DNA of 7,474 nucleotides from Flavobacteriaceae bacterium (GTDB lineage Bacteria; Bacteroidota; Bacteroidia; Flavobacteriales; Flavobacteriaceae): positions 1 through 7,474 of the forward strand of contig JAHRWC010000431.1 in the NCBI GenBank assembly GCA_019090365.1, read 5' to 3'. Shown here in pieces: positions 5,728-7,474 of the stretch; the stretch's first letter is position 1; every line of letters starts with the position of its first letter. The position numbers were made by a program, and so were the translations under genes. The notes beneath the pieces were generated by a model. It had not been told where the DNA came from and made no database searches. It worked only from the letters and a program-made list of their open reading frames with translations.

Positions 5728-6171
5728 ATGAAAGATAGAAAACCAAAAAATGTGTTTAGACAAGGAGCTATTTCTTCAGAATTTATAGGAGAATCTATTG
5801 CGAAACATCAAACTAAAACTAGTATCGGTGCGCATAATATTTTTCTAGGACAAGTACGTGCAGACAAAATCAATGATAAAGAGGTTGTTGCTATTGAATA
5901 CACAGCGTATGAAGACATGGCAAATGCAAAATTTCACGAAATTAGAGAAGCAACTTTTGAGCAATTTGAGCTTACATGCATGCATATTTACCACAGTATT
6001 GGAACTGTAAAAGCAGGCGAAATTTGTTTGTTTGTGTTTGTTTCATCTCCTCATCGAAAAGTGGTTTTTGAAGCTTTAGAATACATTGTTGAAGAAATTA
6101 AAGCACATGTTCCTGTATTTGGGAAAGAGATTTTTGAAGACGAATCACATCAATGGAAAGTAAATAATTAA
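5728..6171 (+). CDS. moaE: Molybdopterin synthase catalytic subunit MoaE
   Basis: These 147 residues form the large subunit of the MoaD2-MoaE2 molybdopterin synthase, which converts cyclic pyranopterin monophosphate to molybdopterin using MoaD thiocarboxylate. Family features are G-A-H-N-I-F-L-G-Q-V-R at 34-44 (R44 matches E. coli R39), V-S-S-P-H-R at 105-110, and I-K-A-H-V-P-V-F-G-K-E at 124-134. K125 aligns with the essential E. coli K119. The E. coli K126 position is a glycine (G132) here and the next residue is K133, so the second active-site lysine is shifted by one. Length is normal and the protein ends soon after Q-W-K. It starts 3 nt after moeB and ends 3 nt before the moaC/moaB fusion. 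Confidence 0.94.
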   Translation: MKDRKPKNVFRQGAISSEFIGESIAKHQTKTSIGAHNIFLGQVRADKINDKEVVAIEYTAYEDMANAKFHEIREATFEQFELTCMHIYHSIGTVKAGEICLFVFVSSPHRKVVFEALEYIVEEIKAHVPVFGKEIFEDESHQWKVNN

Positions 6172-6174
6172 GTT

Positions 6175-7086
6175 ATGGTTGACATCACACATAAAAGTAC
6201 CACGCTACGAACTGCGATTGCTCAAGCTATTGTAAAAGTTAGTAAACCAGAAACTATTACTGCAATAAAAAATAGAACCGTTCCAAAAGGAGATGTGTTT
6301 TCAATGAGCAAAGCAGCTGGTTTATTAGGTGTAAAAAGAACACCAGATATTTTACCAGATTGCCACCCTCTGCCTATTGAATTTACAGGGGTTGAATATG
6401 AAATTAACGACTTAGAAATCACAGTTTTATTTACGGTAAAAACTATTTATAAAACAGGAGTTGAAGTTGAAGCAATGCATGGAGCAAGTGTGGTTGCTTT
6501 AAATATGTACGATATGCTTAAACCCATTGATAAAGGCATAGAAATTCATGAGATTAAACTACTAAAGAAAAAAGGCGGTAAATCCGATTTCAAAGATCGT
6601 TTCAGAAAAGATTTAAAAGCAGCTGTAATCGTTTGTTCAGACACAATTTCAGTAGGGCAAAAAGAAGACAGAGCTGGAAAAGCTATTATAAAAAAGTTAG
6701 AAGAATGTGATGTTGAAATTTCAGATTATATCATCATTCCAGATGAAAAAGATATCATTCAATCTAAAGCAAAATTGTATCAAGAACAAGGTGTTGATAT
6801 GGTTATTTATACAGGAGGTACAGGACTTTCGGGAAGGGATGTAACTCCAGAAGCATTAATTCCATTACTAGACAGAAGAATTCCTGGAATAGAAGAAGCG
6901 ATACGAAATTATGGGCAAGACAGAACACCATACTCTATGTTGTCTAGAAGTGTTGCTGGAACCATAAAAGACACATTATTTTTAGCATTACCAGGTTCAA
7001 CAAACGGAGCGAAAGAATCTATGGACGCGGTATTTCCATCAGTATTACATGTTTTTAGAATATTAAAAGGAGCAAGACACGATTAA
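6175..7086 (+). CDS. moaCB: MoaC-MoaB fusion: cyclic pyranopterin monophosphate synthase / molybdopterin adenylyltransferase
   Basis: This 303-residue bifunctional protein joins two Moco enzymes. The MoaC domain (about 1-135) rearranges the MoaA product to cyclic pyranopterin monophosphate; its catalytic residues are visible as K38 (K-G-D-V-F), H64 (C-H-P-L), and D113 and K116 (Y-D-M-L-K). A short charged linker rich in Lys and Asp (about 131-147) leads to a MoaB/MogA domain (about 148-303) with C-S-D-T at 154-157, T-G-G-T-G at 213-217, D222 in G-R-D-V-T-P-E-A, and L-P-G-S-T at 272-276. This domain should adenylylate molybdopterin for MoeA. MoaC begins at M-V-D-I, so it lacks the roughly 14-residue N-terminal stretch of E. 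coli MoaC. An in-frame stop at 6169-6171 rules out a longer start. The stop overlaps the moaA ATG by 1 nt. Confidence 0.95.
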   Translation: MVDITHKSTTLRTAIAQAIVKVSKPETITAIKNRTVPKGDVFSMSKAAGLLGVKRTPDILPDCHPLPIEFTGVEYEINDLEITVLFTVKTIYKTGVEVEAMHGASVVALNMYDMLKPIDKGIEIHEIKLLKKKGGKSDFKDRFRKDLKAAVIVCSDTISVGQKEDRAGKAIIKKLEECDVEISDYIIIPDEKDIIQSKAKLYQEQGVDMVIYTGGTGLSGRDVTPEALIPLLDRRIPGIEEAIRNYGQDRTPYSMLSRSVAGTIKDTLFLALPGSTNGAKESMDAVFPSVLHVFRILKGARHD

Positions 7087-7474
7087 TGAAAAAAGAAGCA
7101 AACATATTAAAAGATAGTTTTGGGAGAGAACATACCTATTTACGAATTTCATTGATTGAACGATGTAATTTACGTTGTACCTATTGTATGCCTGAAGAAG
7201 GAGTTCAACTAACTCCAAGAAACCATTTGATGTCCTATGAAGAAATCTATACTATTGCAAAAACTTTTGTGGATCATGGCGTAACAAAAATTAGATTGAC
7301 TGGAGGAGAACCTTTAATAAGAAAGGATATTCCAGTTATTCTTGAAAAATTAGCTTCTTTAAATGTTGAATTATCTATCACTTCAAATGCGGTTATTATC
7401 GATCAATTTATTGATACTTTAAAAGCAAATGGAGTTAAAAATATTAATGTAAGTTTAGATTCTTTACATCGTGA
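7086..7474 (+). CDS. moaA: GTP 3',8-cyclase MoaA, N-terminal part (cut by window end)
   Basis: About 129 residues of a radical SAM enzyme are present. The [4Fe-4S] motif C27-x3-C31-x2-C34 lies in R-C-N-L-R-C-T-Y-C-M-P, followed by T-G-G-E-P at 72-76, which binds the S-adenosylmethionine amino group, and R-K-D shortly after. The opening D-x-F-G-R-x-H-T-Y-L-R-I-S is typical of MoaA. The enzyme starts Moco synthesis by turning GTP into 3',8-cyclo-7,8-dihydro-GTP, the substrate for the MoaC domain encoded just upstream. Its start shares one base with the preceding stop (TAATG), indicating translational coupling. The C-terminal second cluster site and the final Gly-Gly lie outside the window and cannot be checked. 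Confidence 0.97.
   Translation, partial: MKKEANILKDSFGREHTYLRISLIERCNLRCTYCMPEEGVQLTPRNHLMSYEEIYTIAKTFVDHGVTKIRLTGGEPLIRKDIPVILEKLASLNVELSITSNAVIIDQFIDTLKANGVKNINVSLDSLHR

Overview
The window reads as an AT-rich (estimated by eye at roughly one third G+C) chromosomal segment of a Bacteroidetes bacterium, most likely a marine-type Flavobacteriaceae. The pointers are the A/T-rich codon use, the near absence of Shine-Dalgarno sequences, a TAnnTTTG-type -7 promoter element, and protein variants such as the MoaC-MoaB fusion. Every recognisable gene lies on the + strand, and coding density is very high. No RNA genes, mobile elements, CRISPR arrays or inverted-repeat terminators were seen.

Region 1 (1-1513) is the tail of a nitric oxide reductase accessory cluster. 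It holds the C-terminus of a NorD-like VWA protein, an unrecognised small putative lipoprotein with four mature-region cysteines, a NorE-type cytochrome c oxidase subunit III homologue, and an 80-residue NorF / subunit-IV-like membrane protein. The catalytic NorB/NorC genes are not in the window and presumably lie upstream.

Region 2 (1514-1560) is the only intergenic space of note. It carries a near-perfect palindrome, ATCGCTATAT-N8-ATATAACGAT, with the layout of a ModE (molybdate-responsive) operator. A Bacteroidetes-type -7 element, TATATTTG, is embedded in it just before moeA.

Region 3 (1561-7474) is one compact operon for molybdenum cofactor (Moco) synthesis: moeA - modE (DNA-binding domain only) - tauE/safE-family permease - mobA - moaD - moeB with a C-terminal rhodanese domain - moaE - moaC/moaB fusion - moaA (cut by the window end). 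Gaps are 10 nt or less, and two junctions overlap.

The genes make a logical pathway. MoaA and the MoaC domain convert GTP to cyclic pyranopterin monophosphate. MoaE and MoaD, with MoaD activated by MoeB and probably sulfurated through the rhodanese domain, make molybdopterin. The MoaB domain adenylylates it, MoeA inserts molybdate, and MobA adds GMP to give the guanine dinucleotide form. ModE is the likely regulator acting on the operator in front of its own operon. The permease is the unexplained member: no ModABC molybdate transporter is visible here, so it may move molybdate or, more in line with its family, a sulfur oxyanion linked to the rhodanese step. The most noteworthy points are the operator/promoter overlap, the one-domain ModE, the permease, and a MoeB that has lost its zinc-binding cysteines.
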